Assembly (NCBI GenBank): GCA_003254905.1
Contig: QANU01016882.1
Location: 186,114-250,113, forward strand
Direction of reading: 5' to 3'
Length of the DNA stretch: 64,000 bases
Source of the DNA: Nissolia schottii
Taxonomy: Eukaryota; Streptophyta; Magnoliopsida; Fabales; Fabaceae
The notes under the pieces are model-generated. The model ran no database searches. It was not told the DNA's origin and worked only from the letters and a program-made list of their open reading frames with translations. Shown here one piece after another: positions 1-14,100 of the stretch. Within the stretch, counting starts at the first letter, position 1, and each line of letters begins with the position of its first letter. Both the position numbers and the translations under genes were made by a program.

Positions 1-3000
1 CATTGCTCCCAAAACCGAGTTTACCTCCCCCAAAATTCTCCCTTCATCATTTTCATCTTCTTACATAAAACAACCGAGAAAGATCACTCTACCACCATCA
101 CATAGAAGCTCCATCTCATTCTCCTACAAAGCCTTAAGCCCACCATCATCCTCACAACTTCCATCACTTTCCCTACAAGAAACCCTAGCCATCATCATCA
201 TCTTTCTCTCATGTTTTCTCTTTGAGAAAAGTGATCCAACAAGCTTTGGTGACACCAAGGCTCTCCAAGGAACTTCTCTCAAAAGTTGCTTGAATCTTCT
301 CAAATCGTTTTAGAGGTGGGTAATCCGAAAACCCACTGTCTAAGTGGCATGTTTATGATGTTTTATGTGTGAAAATAGGTCTATGTATGCTCTTGTGAAA
401 ATATGTTTATTTGTGTTCTCAAAGAAACTATGTTGTACCATTGTGTTTTAGGGATATGGATATTAGTTTAACAAGGTTTTGGATTAAAGTTTTATATGTA
501 AAAGAAAAGGGTGAGAGTTTTAAGAGAGAGGAAGATTTGGTTTGGAGGAGATAACTAAGGAGATAAGTTGGTTGAAAGATTAGCATACGAGGAACCTAGG
601 ATTTTTAGAGTAGTATAAGAGAAAACATATTTCGGTCTTGAAGGAGACAACTTATAAGTTGGTTGAAAGTTGAGAATGTGAGGAAAATAGACTTTTGATG
701 GCATAAAGTAGTAAGAGAACAAAATAAAAATCAAGTATGTGAGAAAGGAAATTAATTAAGGAAAAGTCCAGGCAAGGGTTTTAGCAAGGATTGTTCGGAA
801 ACTATCGGGGAAAACGGTTGAGGATATTGGGTTTGAGTAAAAATTGTAGGCTGAGCTTTTTATCATGGAAAACTAACCTCATTCTTGAAATCTACATGAA
901 AAATCATGGGGGTGTTAAGTTTCAAAATGTTCGGAGCCCCCGATGAATTTCTTGAACAAATATAGTAAAACGACGTTTTCAGGCTAACAATGGCAAAATG
1001 AGAATTTCGAAAAATAGGACTAAAAATTTGGGTTTGTTTTCATGAAAAATGAGTTTAGAGCTATCAAAAACCTTCAGGTGAAGTCTTCAGCCCTTTGGAT
1101 TTTTGATAACTAAAATTCCGAAGAAAATCGAGATTTACGTGTAAAAACGACGTTTTGGGCAAAAAGGGCAAAACTGTAATTTTGAAACTTTGGGTTGAAA
1201 ATCTAGGTCTATTTGTGAAAAATGAGCTTAGCGCTTTCAAAAACCTTCGGGTGAAGTCTTGGGCTCTCTGGGTTTTTGGTAACTAAAATTTGGACGAAAA
1301 TCGGGAGTTTTAGGAAAAAGCAGAGTTTCTAGGGGATAGTTAAGGAATCTAAGAACAAGTTAAGACAACCAAGTTAAAGTTAAAAATGAATATGTATGAT
1401 GGATGAGGAATTCGGATTAGGTGAGCGGGGAAAAGATGAATGAGCTTAAGATAAAAGGGTGAACATAACAGGATTAGAGACTAAACTAGGGTTAAGGAAT
1501 AATTAAAGACAAGACAAGGACATAGTCATTGAGTTTGACACATAAAGAAGGATAATAAGATTCAATGAGGGAAGTTACAAGGAATATATTAGGAGTTAGA
1601 TGAAAATCGCAAGATTGTTTTAAGAGTGAGAGTTTTCCGAGAATCCCGAAGATTTCGCATATCCCGAAAAGCACTGGTAAACCTTAGTTTTCAGATAATG
1701 AAATTAACTGTATATATATTTGTTATTATGCATCATGAGGAAAGGAGTTGTCATTAGGGTGACAAGACAACCTTAGATAACTAGAAGGACAATTATGTAA
1801 CCTAAGAAAAGATAATAATTGAACATAGGAAACAAATAAGATCTTAAGAAGGTTCCGGCCACAATGGGCCCGGAATACCTTGAAGATATGTAATTAGTTA
1901 TATAATAGGAAATCTCCTTCTCTTGGCACGTCAATGGACACGCTCCTCACCCTCCTACAAGATGAGATTGTCAATGCGAAAATGGCAGACTTAAATCTAC
2001 TATGAAATCGAGATTAAGCTACAAAAGCAAGTTAAGGTTAAAAGGCAAGATTACGCCAAAAGAGAGAATTTCAGTTAAGAAAATCAGATATGTTGAAAGG
2101 CAAGAAAATGATACTAAAGTACGAGTCCACCCCTGGTGAAGCTGTTAGGGCGGCCCCTCATTATCCTACAAGCAGGATGGTCATTCCATATAAATATATT
2201 TATGCTAAATGCATCTGTGATTCGCTATCACCTCAGGTATGAGCTCTGCCTTATGGAAACAAGAGTAGGTTGTACACTGAACGAGAATGATGGTCCCACG
2301 GTGTACAAAGAGGAATGATGGACATAAAACAGATAAGAAGGATGCTACCCCAAGGGGAAACACCTGACAAGGCGCATGAGAGAGTACGCAAACCCCTTCA
2401 TGCATGTTATATGTGATGTATGTATATGATGATTATATATGTATATGATAAGGCAACGTTGAGTGAAAAAGGTTTCACAAGACGGCCACTACGAGGTCAT
2501 GAGGCACGTGAGTACACGATTCGATGTCCCGTTACTCAAGCAAATAGGATTAGTAAGCACGGTAATTTTCCCTTTATAGGTAATGCAAAGATTAGAAATT
2601 TCCTAGTCACCTAGTAAATTAGATAAAGTTACTCAGGACTAGCATTGATTAAAATAAGTAGGGATTTTAGTATATGTTGACACCTAGAGATCTCCTGAGT
2701 GGCCTGAATCATAATTGAATCGACAACGGATAGTTATGCCACATAGGATTTCCACTGAGGACGCAAAGTTCTCATCCCCCACTCATTTATGATTCCAGGC
2801 GAATACGACAAGTACACCAGAGAGGAGGAGGCATCACGGGAGGATTTGAAGGCCTTGGCGTCAAGATATTCCCGGGAAGCGGAAGGACTATAGTCTATAT
2901 CTACACATCATGGTGTTTAGGTGTTTTGTATTTTGTATTAGCTAAATGGATTAGATAGGCCATTAACTCTTATATGCAGTAGATATATATGTACATGTAT

Positions 3001-3329
3001 AACCAAATGTGTAACTATTTCTGGACCTACTTGAATGAATGTACATTATGCTTTCTATGAATTGTTGTGATTACTTATTTGTTATGCTGTGAAACACCTA
3101 AGTCTCTTAGACTCTATCGCTTGCGTATGTATATATGCCTTCTTGAACACGCGCGACTCATATTTTATATTTTAATAAAGAAAGAAAAAAGTTTTAAACA
3201 GGTTCATATTTTCAAGTAAGAAATATTTTCAAAGATAATATAGGACTAAAAGTATTCCAACCAAGGCAATTAACAACCTTGTGAACATTGTTTACGACTT
3301 AAGCGTAAGTAGGTAGTAAGGGTGTTACA
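1..3329 (+). mobile_element. Long LTR (gypsy type), right-hand part
   Basis: No gene can be read here. The stretch ends at 3,321-3,329 with GGTGTTACA, the usual right end of plant Ty3/gypsy LTRs that begin TGTAACACC. Positions 1-300 are rich in C, A and T and contain repeated CCATCATC-type runs, like the transcribed start of such LTRs. A diverged tandem duplication lies at about 967-1,320. No PBS or internal coding region is visible to the left, so the element begins before the window or is a fragment. The right end abuts the copia element directly. The family assignment is inferred from terminal sequence and composition only. Confidence 0.5.
967..1320 (+). repeat. Diverged tandem duplication, period about 177 bp
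   Basis: The 13-mer AAAACGACGTTTT occurs at 967-979 and 1,144-1,156. Each copy is followed by the same order of blocks: a GGGTTTG/GGGTTGA block, GTGAAAAATGAG or its variant, CTTTCAAAAACCTTC, GGTGAAGTCTT, and GGGTTTTTGGTAACTAAAAT or its variant. The copies differ at many positions, so the duplication is old. It lies inside the putative LTR. Confidence 0.7.
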
Positions 3330-3590
3330 TCGCCACCCCTGGACTCGTCTCCTTCCCACGACCAACCCATCAAAGTCGTGTCGCCATCCGCCCTACAACA
3401 GGTCCTCACGGGCGTCCACTGCTATCTGCCGCAACACCCACCGTTGGTGCTTCCCGCCGCCAGCCGCTGCCACTTCCACTGCAGAACTTGCCTCTTCCTG
3501 CGCTCTTTGGATCTGTCCTCAATTTTTTCATCCAACCACTTTTTTCCATCCAGTATATTTTGTTACCAATTTTACCTCTGTTGTGTAACC

Positions 3591-4440
3591 ATGGCTGCCA
3601 GTGACTCTTCAGGTACTATCAAAGACAATGTGAAACCTAAGCCTCCAACCTTTACTAGCTATGTCAATGTGCCTCTCTCAACTAAAAAATTGGATGGTAG
3701 CAATTACGACTCTTGGGCCTCCGATACCAAACTTTGGCTTACTGGTCAAGACTACTCTGACCACCTCTCCAAAAAGGCAAAAAATATTGATATAGAAAGG
3801 CGTTCGCAATGGCCTCCGATTGACGCCAAACTGTGCAGTATCATCAAAACCACCATTCATCTGTCCATCAAGCAAATCTTTCAAGCTCATGTTACTTGTG
3901 AATCAGTTTGGGAGCAAGCCAAGGTTCTTTACACCAATGACACCCAACGTTTGTATGGGATTTGTCAAAATCTCATGAAGGTCATTGCTCCCCAACAACT
4001 TGATAGACCTATGTCTGCATATTTGGGGAAGATTCACGGTGCTCTCCACGACTTCAATGAGCTTTTACCTCTGGCTGATACTCCAATGAGAAGGAATTAG
4101 AGCAACGCAACACCTTCTTTATGCTCGTGGCTTTATATGGTTTGCCTCCTGAATACTCTGTTACCCACGATCAAATTTTGGGGTCAACTACTATGCCCAC
4201 TCTTTCTACAGCGTGGTCCGCCTTGCTTCGAGTCCCTGCAAAACATCCCGTTGAGCATTTTATTACCCCAACTCTGGTTGATACTTATGCTTTTGTCTCC
4301 CAGAGTAGTAACCGTGATCGCAGTCGTTCTCGCACTAGTTACACGGGATGAGGCCATCCAAAGTGTACTCATTGTGGTCGTTGGGGCCATACCATAGAAA
4401 ATCATCGTACTCTACAACAAGCTCAATCCCAGTAATCTGT
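3591..4440 (+). pseudogene. copia gag remnant
   Basis: This is the gag-like start of the copia element. The ATG at 3,591 opens a frame with the LDGSNYDSW motif typical of the copia gag N-terminus, and is preferred over an upstream in-frame ATG at 3,378. The frame stops at 4,098, and homology continues in another frame at 4,121-4,351. A CTHCGRWGH zinc-knuckle motif lies just beyond. It cannot give a full Gag protein. Confidence 0.75.
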
Positions 4441-6299
4441 CAACGTTGCTCAGGTAGCTGATATTGCTGTCTTGGACCCTCCCGATCATCCGAAACCATC
4501 CCCTGCTGACTACATTGATTTTGTGAAATGGTAGGAGCAGCATCAGAACTCTAGTTCCACTGCTTCTGTTGCACACATTGGTAATTCAATTGCTTGCCTC
4601 ACTCGGTTTCCCTCATTAGGTCCTTGGCGTCTTGATTCTGGTGCCACTGATCATGTATCTGGTAATAAAACCCATCTTTCTAGTTTTGTTTTGTTTCCCG
4701 CTGTTACCTTGGCAATGGTTCTACAACACAGCCTCAAGGGGTTGGTACAGCCCATCCCTTGCCATCGATGTTGATTGGCTCCGTTCTTTATGTTCCTAGC
4801 TTTCAATTTAATCTTCTATCTATTAGTCATTTAACTTGTTCTCTAAATTGTGTTGTTTCCTTCACTAAAGAGTCTATCTATCTGCAGGAGGAAAGATGAT
4901 TGGTGTCGGATGTGAGTCCAACCGTCTCTATTGACTTTCCTCCTCATCTCATGCTTGTGCCCTCTCCACCAACCCTCTCACTATCCATGCTCAATTGGGT
5001 CATCCAAGCCTTGCCTAACTGCAATAAATAGAGTCAAGCCTATCCAAGCTATCTAGTTTACCTTATGAGTCATGTCAATTTGGGAAACATACCCTTCGTT
5101 CATACCCTTCTAGTGGTAATAGTCATGCTACGTTACCTATTGCTTTAGTTCATTCTGATATTTGGGGTCGTAGTCGTCCTGAGTCCACCTTAGGGACAAA
5201 ATATTGTTACTTTTATTGATGATTATTCACGTTGTACTTGGCTTTTTTTAATGAAAAATCAGTCTGAGTTGTTTTCCATTTTCACAAACTTTTATCAAGA
5301 AATAAAGACTCAATTTGGTGTCCATATCCGCATGTTGCGTAGTGATAATGCAAAAGAGTATCTTTCTAACCAATTTAAAACTTTTATGGCTTATCATGGT
5401 ATTCTTCATTAGACGTCTTGTGCTCCAACAAAATGGGGTTGCTAAGCGTAAAAATCGTCATCTAATTGAAACGACTCGGACTCTTATCCTTCATTGTCAT
5501 GTTCCTTCTCGTTTTTGGGGGGATGCCGTCCTTTCAGCTTGTCACTTAATTAACCGATGCCCTCCTCCGTTCTAGGAAATCAGTCCCCACATCTAGTGTT
5601 GTTCCTTCATACACTCATGCATTCCCTTTCCCCACACGTTTTTGGATCAACTTGTATTGTCCATAACCTTACACTTGGCCTTGACAAACTTTCTGCTCAC
5701 TCCATTAAATGAGTTTTTCTTGGGTACACGAGGTCGCAAAAGGGTTATCGCTGTTTCTCTCCCGCTCTGTGTCGCTACTTTGTTTCGGCTTATATCACTT
5801 TCTTTGATGATATTCCCTTTTTCACGTCACCTACCCCTAGCCTTATGACTAAGGACCTTCCCCTTCCTCCTTTCCCTATCCCGTAGCCTTTACATGCCAC
5901 GGAGCCTTTACATGTCTCGACGCCTTTACTTGTCCCGGAGCCTTTACCTACCACTCGTCCTTTTCAAACTTACCATCATCGAGCCACCCGCAAGCCACCT
6001 ACGAAGCCCGATGCCCATCCCACTCCGGCACCTGAATCGCAGTTGCTTTCCACAGAGCCCGTTCAGGCTATTTTGGACTCTCCTCTGGCGCCTTCTCCTT
6101 CATCAACTCTAGCCCCGCATCTCAAGCCTAACCTTCCTATTACACTACGTAAAGGTATACGTTCTACTCATAACCCATCTCCTCATTATGTGGCTTTGAA
6201 TTACCATCGTCTGTCTTCTTTGCATTATGTTTGTTTGTCTTCTATGTCTATCCCTAAATCTTCAAGTGAAGCTTTTTCTCATCCTCAGTAGAGACAAGC

Positions 6300-7700
6300 C
6301 ATGATTGATGAAATGTGTGCATTTCAGAACAGTGGTACTTGGGAATTGGTCTTTCTTCCTACGAGTAAATCAGTAATTGGTTGTAGGTGGATTTATACTT
6401 TGAAGGTTGGTCCTAATGGTGCTATTGATCGTCTCAAGGCCCGCTTGGTAGCCAAGGGTTACACTCAAATCTTTGGTCTTGACTATGGAGATACATTTTC
6501 TCCAGTTGCCAAGATGGCATTTGTGTGACTCTTTCTTTCTATGGATGCTATGCACTATTGGCCACTTCATCAGCTTGACATCAAGAATGCTTTCCTTCAT
6601 GGTGATCTTGATGAAGAAGTCTATATGGAGCAACCTCCAAGTTTTATTGCTTAGGGGGAGTGTTCTGGCTATGTTTGTCGTCTTCGTAAATCTCTCTATG
6701 GACTTAAGCAGTCTCCTCAAGCTTGGTTTGGTTTGATTCTCCACTATGGTTCAACAGTTTGGTATGATCCAGAGTGAAGTTGATCACTCTGTGTTTTACC
6801 ATCATTCTCCAAAAGGTTGCATCTACTTGGTTGTTTACGTGGAAGACATTGACATTATTGGCAGTGATAATGATGGAATAACTCAAGTCAAATAGCATCT
6901 AAGTCATCACTTTCACACCAAAGACCTTGGCAAACTCCGTTACTTCTTGGGCATTGCAGTAGCTCAATTCAGAGACAACATTGTTCTTTCACAGAAGAAG
7001 TATGCTATGGACATTCTAGAAGAAACAAGCTTACTTGGGGAAAAGTCTGTTGACACTCCTATGGATCCTAATATCAAGCTCCTACCAAATCAAGGGGACC
7101 CATTATCTGACTCAGGTAGATACCGAAGATTGGTTGGAAAATTGAATTACCTCACTATTACTCGACCAGACATCTCCTATGCCGTAAGTGTGGTTAGTCA
7201 ATTCCTAAACTTGCCATGTGAAGGCCATTGGGATGCTGTGATTCACATCCTAAAGTATGTTAAGAAAGCACCTAGGAAAGGCCTTATTTATGAGAATAAG
7301 GGGCACATTGAGGTAGTTGGGTATTCAGATGCTGACTAGGCAGGATCTCCCACAAATAGACGTTCCACTTCCGGCTATTGTGTACTCATTGGAGGCAATC
7401 TCATTTCCTGGAAAAGTACAAAGCAGAATATGGTTGCAAGGTCTAGTGTTGAAACAGAATACTTTGCTATGGCATCCACCACATGTGAACTTATATGGCT
7501 CAAGCAACTTCTTATGGAACTTCAATTTGGGGGAGATCAGCCACATGACTCTTGTTTGTGACAATCAAGCAGCTTTACATATTGTCTCTAATCTTGTTTA
7601 TCATGAAAGGACCAAACACATTGAGGTCGATTGTCACTTTATCAAAGAGAAGATTTTATCCAAAGAGATCACCACAAGCTTTGTCAATTCAAATGATTAG
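6300..7700 (+). pseudogene. copia reverse transcriptase and RNase H remnant
   Basis: At 6,301-6,528 the reading shows [11 protein letters not shown] followed by [10 protein letters not shown], the classic start of copia reverse transcriptase. The middle part (6,530-6,940) is interrupted by stops. At 6,947-7,339 an open stretch carries DTPMDPN and a TRPDISYAV motif that lead into RNase H (YSDAD). The RNase H continues in another frame, with [14 protein letters not shown] at about 7,600-7,650. The enzyme cannot be made from this copy. Confidence 0.85.
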
Positions 7701-7798
7701 TTGGCAGATGTTTTCACTAAGCCTTTAAGAGGTCCTAGAATCACTTATCTAAGTGACAAGCTTGGTGCATGATCCATATGCTCAAGCTTGAGGGGGAG

Positions 7799-7964
7799 TG
7801 TTAGAATATGTAAATATCTGTAATTGATATTATTAGGATATGTTAAAATATGTAATTAAGGAAAGATTATATTTGTATTTATGTCATATTCTCTATATAA
7901 ATCAGACTCCATTGTGTAGTTGAAACACACGGGATTCACACGCCTTTCCTCTTTTCTCTCAACA
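7799..7964 (+). repeat. 3' LTR of the copia element
   Basis: It starts TGTTAGAATATG directly after the polypurine tract and probably ends in CTCAACA at 7,964. It contains a TATATAAA promoter-like motif at about 7,895. The right boundary is uncertain by a few tens of bases because the 5' LTR is missing and no target duplication can be compared. Confidence 0.6.
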
Positions 7965-8155
7965 AGAACAACAACTAAGCCTTATCTCACTAGGTTGTGT
8001 TAGTTACATGGAACTTGTGACGCCATAATGTTCTATCATAAACCATATTGATATTCAAGTGCCGCAAAATTTAGCAATGACAAAATAAATATATCTAAAA
8101 TAAATAAATGAAAATTATATAAAAAAATGGATTAAAAAGTTGTAAGAAAACCTAC

Positions 8156-11100
8156 TGTCCGCAGGTTCTGTAGACAACAAATTAGCAACATGTGCAGCTG
8201 AAGCATCCAAACCTTCTAGATCATCAGGAGCATCTACAGAAAGGTCTCCCACATCAAACCCTACGAGGCATGGATTTACAGTTAAGAATTTTATCAAGAT
8301 CAGTTTTAGTTTATGGTCCACCTCCGTCCTCGATGCATTAAGGAGGCTGAGTTCTATTAACAATATGTGGATATTTTTACAACTACTGTGGCAGCACGTA
8401 AAACTGTTTATAAAAGGTAAACCTTAAAATCTAGAGGTCAAACTTACAAGCAGTAGAAGGAAAGCCCCCAAATATAGATATTGGCTGAGTAGGAGCAGTC
8501 GGACATATCCATTTAATCTGCATCACATATTTCAATGATGTTAACTTGCGACTTCCTAGAACATGCAAATTCCTAAGTTCAATGTCCTTACATTTGGAAG
8601 AGGAAGGGTCTCTAATAGCTGGGACCAACTGCAAGAGCAGAGCAAAAAATGACATTCAGACCATGATTAAAACCATGCTAAAGAATAAGTTAATTTGGCT
8701 CTAATTGTTATTCCTACTGTTTTCCCTTATCTGATTTATGTTTCTAGCTTGTGGATCTAGTTTTGAGTTTGATCATAAAGAACTGCAGCAATCTCAAGTT
8801 AGACATTATAAATATTAGGCTAAATTCATTGACCTCCCCTGAGGTTTGGTAAAATTACACCGGCCCCCCTATATTTGTCCTAGCGATACTTAGCTCCCCT
8901 AATGAACACCAACTTCCCCTAATAATAACAAAGTTAGACGCCATTTACAATTAACGTGTTCAGTCCATTACGTCCATCACATTTTTCACACTCAACAGAC
9001 TTTACAACCCCTCTATGAGTCTCTCATGCACAAGAGAGGACGAGAGTGGGTCTTTAAAGTCCCATAAAAGAGGGCTAAAGGAAGGGTTGTGAAGTTTGTT
9101 GTGTGTGAAAATATGACAGATATAACGGTCAAAATACCTTGATAACAAACACTGTCTAACTATGTTATCATTTGGGGAGGTCGGTGTTCATTAGGAGAAA
9201 GGAGTGTCTCCTGGACAAATAGGAGGGGGAGGGGGAGGGGGTTCTAATTTCACCGAACCTCAATGCAGGTCAGCGTAATTTGGCATAAATATTAACATCC
9301 TCAGAAGCTTTTACCTTTAATAATCAAACAAAGTATGAGATTTGGAAGAAGAATAAATCAAAGATGAAAGGCATTTATTGTTTACATAAAAGAAAAGGAT
9401 CTGGGGCTGGAAAAGAGACTTTAAAACTTATATCATACTCAAGTGTCAATTTCAATTAACACGGTGCACTCAAACCATAAATGTATGTTCTATAGCAGGT
9501 TGGAAATGAAATCACTTTTTATGGATATTTATTTTAATAGCTCTAAAAAAGATTAAATAATAACAAAGTTGAATAACTTCATAATATCTTGTTCCAGGAT
9601 ATTAGGTTGAATGACCGTACTTATTACAGAGGGGTATGAAGGTTACCAACTAATTTAAACTGCTGCTAATAAGTTACATATAGTAAACTGGACCAAGAAA
9701 CACAATCACTACACAGTAACAGTAAACAAGTCTAAATACTTAAACTAAACAAATATTAGGATAACTTTTTATTGTCAAGGACGCAACATCTATTAATTTT
9801 ACAGTGAAAAGACTGTTCATGCAATATAGTTATTCAGAACATTATGTAGACTGAACATTAATACATAAAACAGCAATGCGAAGGATGCCGACTAAATTTA
9901 AATGTACTACCAAGGTTCCCTGACATGCACTTAACGAGGCCTGGAATTCTAGAAAGTCATAGAAAACCTGACAAGTAAGAAGTATCTAAAGACAAAAGGC
10001 TATAGAAAAGGCCAAGAGAAATTAAAAGAAAAAATAAATAAATAAACATTCAAATTTGTATACAGAAGACAATCAGAAAGATATAAGCTTGACTAGTTTC
10101 TGTTCTGAGATTATTTGTTCCATCTTGGTTCCAGAAAAAATAAATAAATCAAATTATAAGTCATGACAAATTATCAAAAACGGTCTCCAAACAACATCAG
10201 CCGTAAACAAAGTAAATTCATAAACTATCAACCTGTTACTTTACCGGTATATTATGTATGAGGGAGAAAATGAGGATAAATTGATGATTATCTATTTTAT
10301 CAAAAAGTTGTTTTTATCTTTGTTACAAAAGTAAGACATGGAAAGATTCTCAATGAAATCGCTGATGATAATTTCAATTAGCGAATGTCCTCTTGCTTCT
10401 ACATATTTTTGAGATAGCCTCCGGGTTGAAAATCAACCTATCCAAAAGTGGTATAGGCATAGCTAGTATAAATGTTGACTCTCAAACCTTTTATGCCATG
10501 GCTTCTTTAGCAGATTGTCAAATTTTGGAGTGGCCTCTGGTTTACTTGGGTGTTCCTTTAGGTGGAAACCCTAGATCTATTTCTTTTTGAGATCCTGTGG
10601 TGGAAAAGATATCCAAGAGCCTCGGAAATTGGATAGGGGCTTATTTTTCTCTACGGGGTCAAGTCACCCTTATCCAACCTTGCCTCTCTAGCATACCTCT
10701 TTACTTTATATCCTTGTTCCACTTACCCTTGGGTGTAACCAAATCCATTGAAAAGATCATGAGGGATTTCCTTTGGTCGAAGTTCTTTGGATTTGAAACA
10801 TGATCATTTGGTCAATCGGGAGGTGTGTTGTCGACCGAAGAAAGGAGGAGTTTTGGATCTCAGCAATTTGGTGTCTAAAAATTTGGCCTAGGCAACTAAA
10901 TGGCTATGGCGCTTTCCTTTAGAGACGCACTCTCTTTAGCATCAAGTTATTATGTGTAAGTATGGATTGGGCAAGAATGGATGGGACGCTAAATCTGCAT
11001 CACTTGCTTCTCATTAAAGTCCTTGGCAATTTATTTCCCAGGGTTATTCTACTTTCCAACCTTTACTTTCCTTGCAAGTGGAGAATGGTTCAAGTTTTAA

Positions 11101-14100
11101 CTTTTGGGAAAATAATAGGGTAGGGGACTCTTCCGTTAGATGTTCTTTCCCTCGTCTACATCGTCTTTCTTTACACAATGCCCCTAGCCAGAACTTTTAT
11201 AGTGTTCCGGACACTACTACTTCTAGGGATTTTCATTTCGAAATTTGAATGATACAGAGTCTTCAGAGTTAGTTGCCCTTTGGGTCTCCTTGAGTCTGTT
11301 AACACATCCTCGATCTCGGATAAAAGATTGTGGTCTTTAGAGTCGGTTGGGTTGTTCATTTGCAAGTCTTTTTTTTTCAATTCCTAACTCACTGATAGGA
11401 ACCTACTATTTACTCAAATTTACAGACAAAATATTGTTTATTAATGAAGGAAATGATATTTCCAGTGGGGAAATGTAGTCTCAGAACTAGAAATAGCAAG
11501 TAATACAAGGAGAAAAGCAAAAGAAGTGAAGAGAACAAATAAAGAACAAGCCTAGGTATTAAGGGACCCTTAGCCCTCCTAGTTCCTCCTAGTTCTTGCC
11601 TACCTTCTTTAGATCAATTAGTTCTCCATATATAGTGAATGCAGTAACTCCTATTTTATCTGTCTTAGTCATCCCAATTTAATTTTTGTTGTCCTCGTCC
11701 CATGATTCCTTCCCTATGATTCCTTGATTAATTGCTCTGCTATCCTCACCCTATAATTCCTCCCCTATGTAATTCTTTGATTATTTCTCTGTTGTCCTCA
11801 CCCTATAATTCCTCTCATTTAATTCCCTACTTTATTTTTGTTATTCTCATTTATTCCAGCTAAGTCATTTATTCCTCCCATGTAGCGTTCAAAATTACAG
11901 GATACTAACACTCACACTTTGCCTTCACTCTCTTTTCTCCTCGAGAAGCCTATGTGGATATCCAAAGCTCCCTACAAGGTCAAATCCTTTATCTGGACAG
12001 TTGTGCTTAATAGAATTATTTCTAATGACATGTTGCAAGTTCAAATGCCTCATAAAGCAATTTCCCCCTATGTGTGTGTTAAGTGTGGTGTAAATTCAAA
12101 ATTAGTTGCACACCTTTTTTTACACTGTTCAGTAGCTAGCCTATTGTGGAATAATCTCTTTGGCATATTCAGGGAATCTTGGATGTGTCCTTCAACCCTA
12201 GATACCTTTTTGTTGACTAGATTTGCTACCTTTGGAAGGAAGAAAGAAGGTAACTATTTGTGGCAATGTACAATTTTTGCCACTATTTCGTGCATCTGGC
12301 TAGAGCACAACTCTCATGTTTTCAAAGACAAATTCTCAAATGTTCATGTTTTGTGAGATAAGATTAGGCGTTTATCATCTGTTTGGTGTAAAGCACATAA
12401 TCTCATTAGAGGATTCTCCCTCAGATATGTTTTTTGAGATTGGATAGCTTTACTCCAATGATAGCTTATGTAACTTTTGGCTTTTGTATATGTCTCTTTA
12501 TAGAGGATTTCTTATCCTCTTACTTTCTGTAATTCTCTTCTCCTTTAATGAAGTTCTTCTCTTATCCAAAAAATAATAATTGAAATTTGAAAAGAGGAGT
12601 TAAAAATTGAAAATGCTATAGAACCAGCAAAAGCAGTTAAGAAAAAAAAAGCCAAAAGTTATGACATATTTCCTTCAATATATAAATATCTACGTGACAA
12701 AAAAATCATCAATAAAGGCAGATAATTAAAAGAGCATCAGAATATGTATGTCTCCAACCATAAATGAACTTTCTGCAATACAAAAAAGCAATAGGAAATG
12801 TCATCACCTGGAGCCATTATCACCAAGGCCATGCAACCAAATTACAGTTGCTTGGTGTTTACCTTTAGGTCTGACAACATAGGTTCTACCAAACTCAAAT
12901 GCCCTTCTAGCAGTTCTACCGCCTGATATCAAGACATATAAAGTGAATGGAAAACAATCACAAACAGAAAGTAAAATGAGATATCAGTTTTTCCCTCCTA
13001 CAACTACAAAGCAGTTAACACCACTCAGCAAGCCAAAGAAGTGCCAGATACTGATGACCAAATTCCACATAAATTACACCCTGAAGTGGAAGGCATAATC
13101 AGATAGAGGTGCTAATTGCTGAGAAAAGCTTACCAGAACCAAGTGATGGTGCAGAAAAGCTCATGTTAGCCCCTAAACAAAACACCTAACAAGCAGTCTT
13201 AGAGCTGCAACATACAAAACATTGACAATTTAAAATTAATAACTAAACTGAGTTAAGTGAAACAGACCATAAATGATAACATGCCTACGATTAACGAGAC
13301 ATGGTCGGTTTCAAAATTCCCCATGTTGACACTTAAAAGTAGTCAGTACGTGTAAAGCTATCTGTGCCCTCTGTTGTTTTCCCATATTTAAAATCATGAA
13401 AACAAATAGGAGGTCCACACTTGAGCATCTTATTCTGAAGCAAAAGATGTATTTAGTCTTCATGAGTTCAGGTCCTTCAGGAAATTTAAGTAAAAACTGA
13501 TATAACAACCGCACTCTTGACTGAATACAAGGCACACACTCATGTTTTCTAGAATGTTAATGTTACAACTGAAGCAACTCAAGAAATGATGTTATCATTT
13601 TGTGAAATGGAACTGAAGCAACTAAAGAAATTATGATATAATGATGTTTGAAAGCTGGAGTGGAGGCTGCCTGAGCCATTTATTTGATCTAACTGGCACT
13701 GCTGGATGACAAACCAAGAATATTGGAGGATTTGTGTTATATAATAAAGAAAAGAGAAATGATTATTACTTCTAACAAATCCTCCTAACATTTTCCTAAT
13801 TAATAAATGAAATAAGAATTGAATACTTTTCCCAATTTTAAGACATTAATTGTACCTACTTTTTAGTAATTAGGAGTGTTAATATCTGTACGGACGTGAA
13901 CGTATCAAGTCTATAGGGAAGCGGGAACGACAACGTAAAGGAAACAAGTAAAGGCCTGGGCAGAACTAGTAAAGGCAACGATTAGGGCTGGGCGGAAGCA
14001 TCAAAGGCAACGAGTAGCTGGGCATAGCCAGTGAAAGTAACGAGTGGTTGGGTGTAACCAATGGAAGCAACGAGTGGCTAAGTGTAACCAGCAAGGCAAC

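Larger units (their letters stand above)
3330..7964 (+). mobile_element. Ty1/copia retrotransposon, decayed, 5' LTR missing
   Basis: The usual copia order can be followed left to right. Gag begins at ATG 3,591 with the LDGSNYDSWA motif. A CCHC-type knuckle follows near 4,355-4,400, a protease motif LDSGATDHV at about 4,632, integrase remnants at 5,150-5,870, reverse transcriptase at 6,300-7,000 and RNase H to about 7,700. A polypurine tract AGGGGGAG at 7,791-7,798 precedes the 3' LTR, which starts TGTTAGAATATG at 7,799. Many stops and frameshifts break the frame, for example after 4,098 and 6,525. No 5' LTR or primer-binding site is seen. The left end meets the gypsy-type LTR end at 3,329, so the 5' end was lost or replaced. 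Confidence 0.9.

Noticed and set aside
3378..3590. In-frame upstream ATG extending the copia gag by 71 codons
   Set aside because: The extension has no gag-like sequence. ATG at 3,591 (CCATGGCTGCC context) gives the normal copia gag start.
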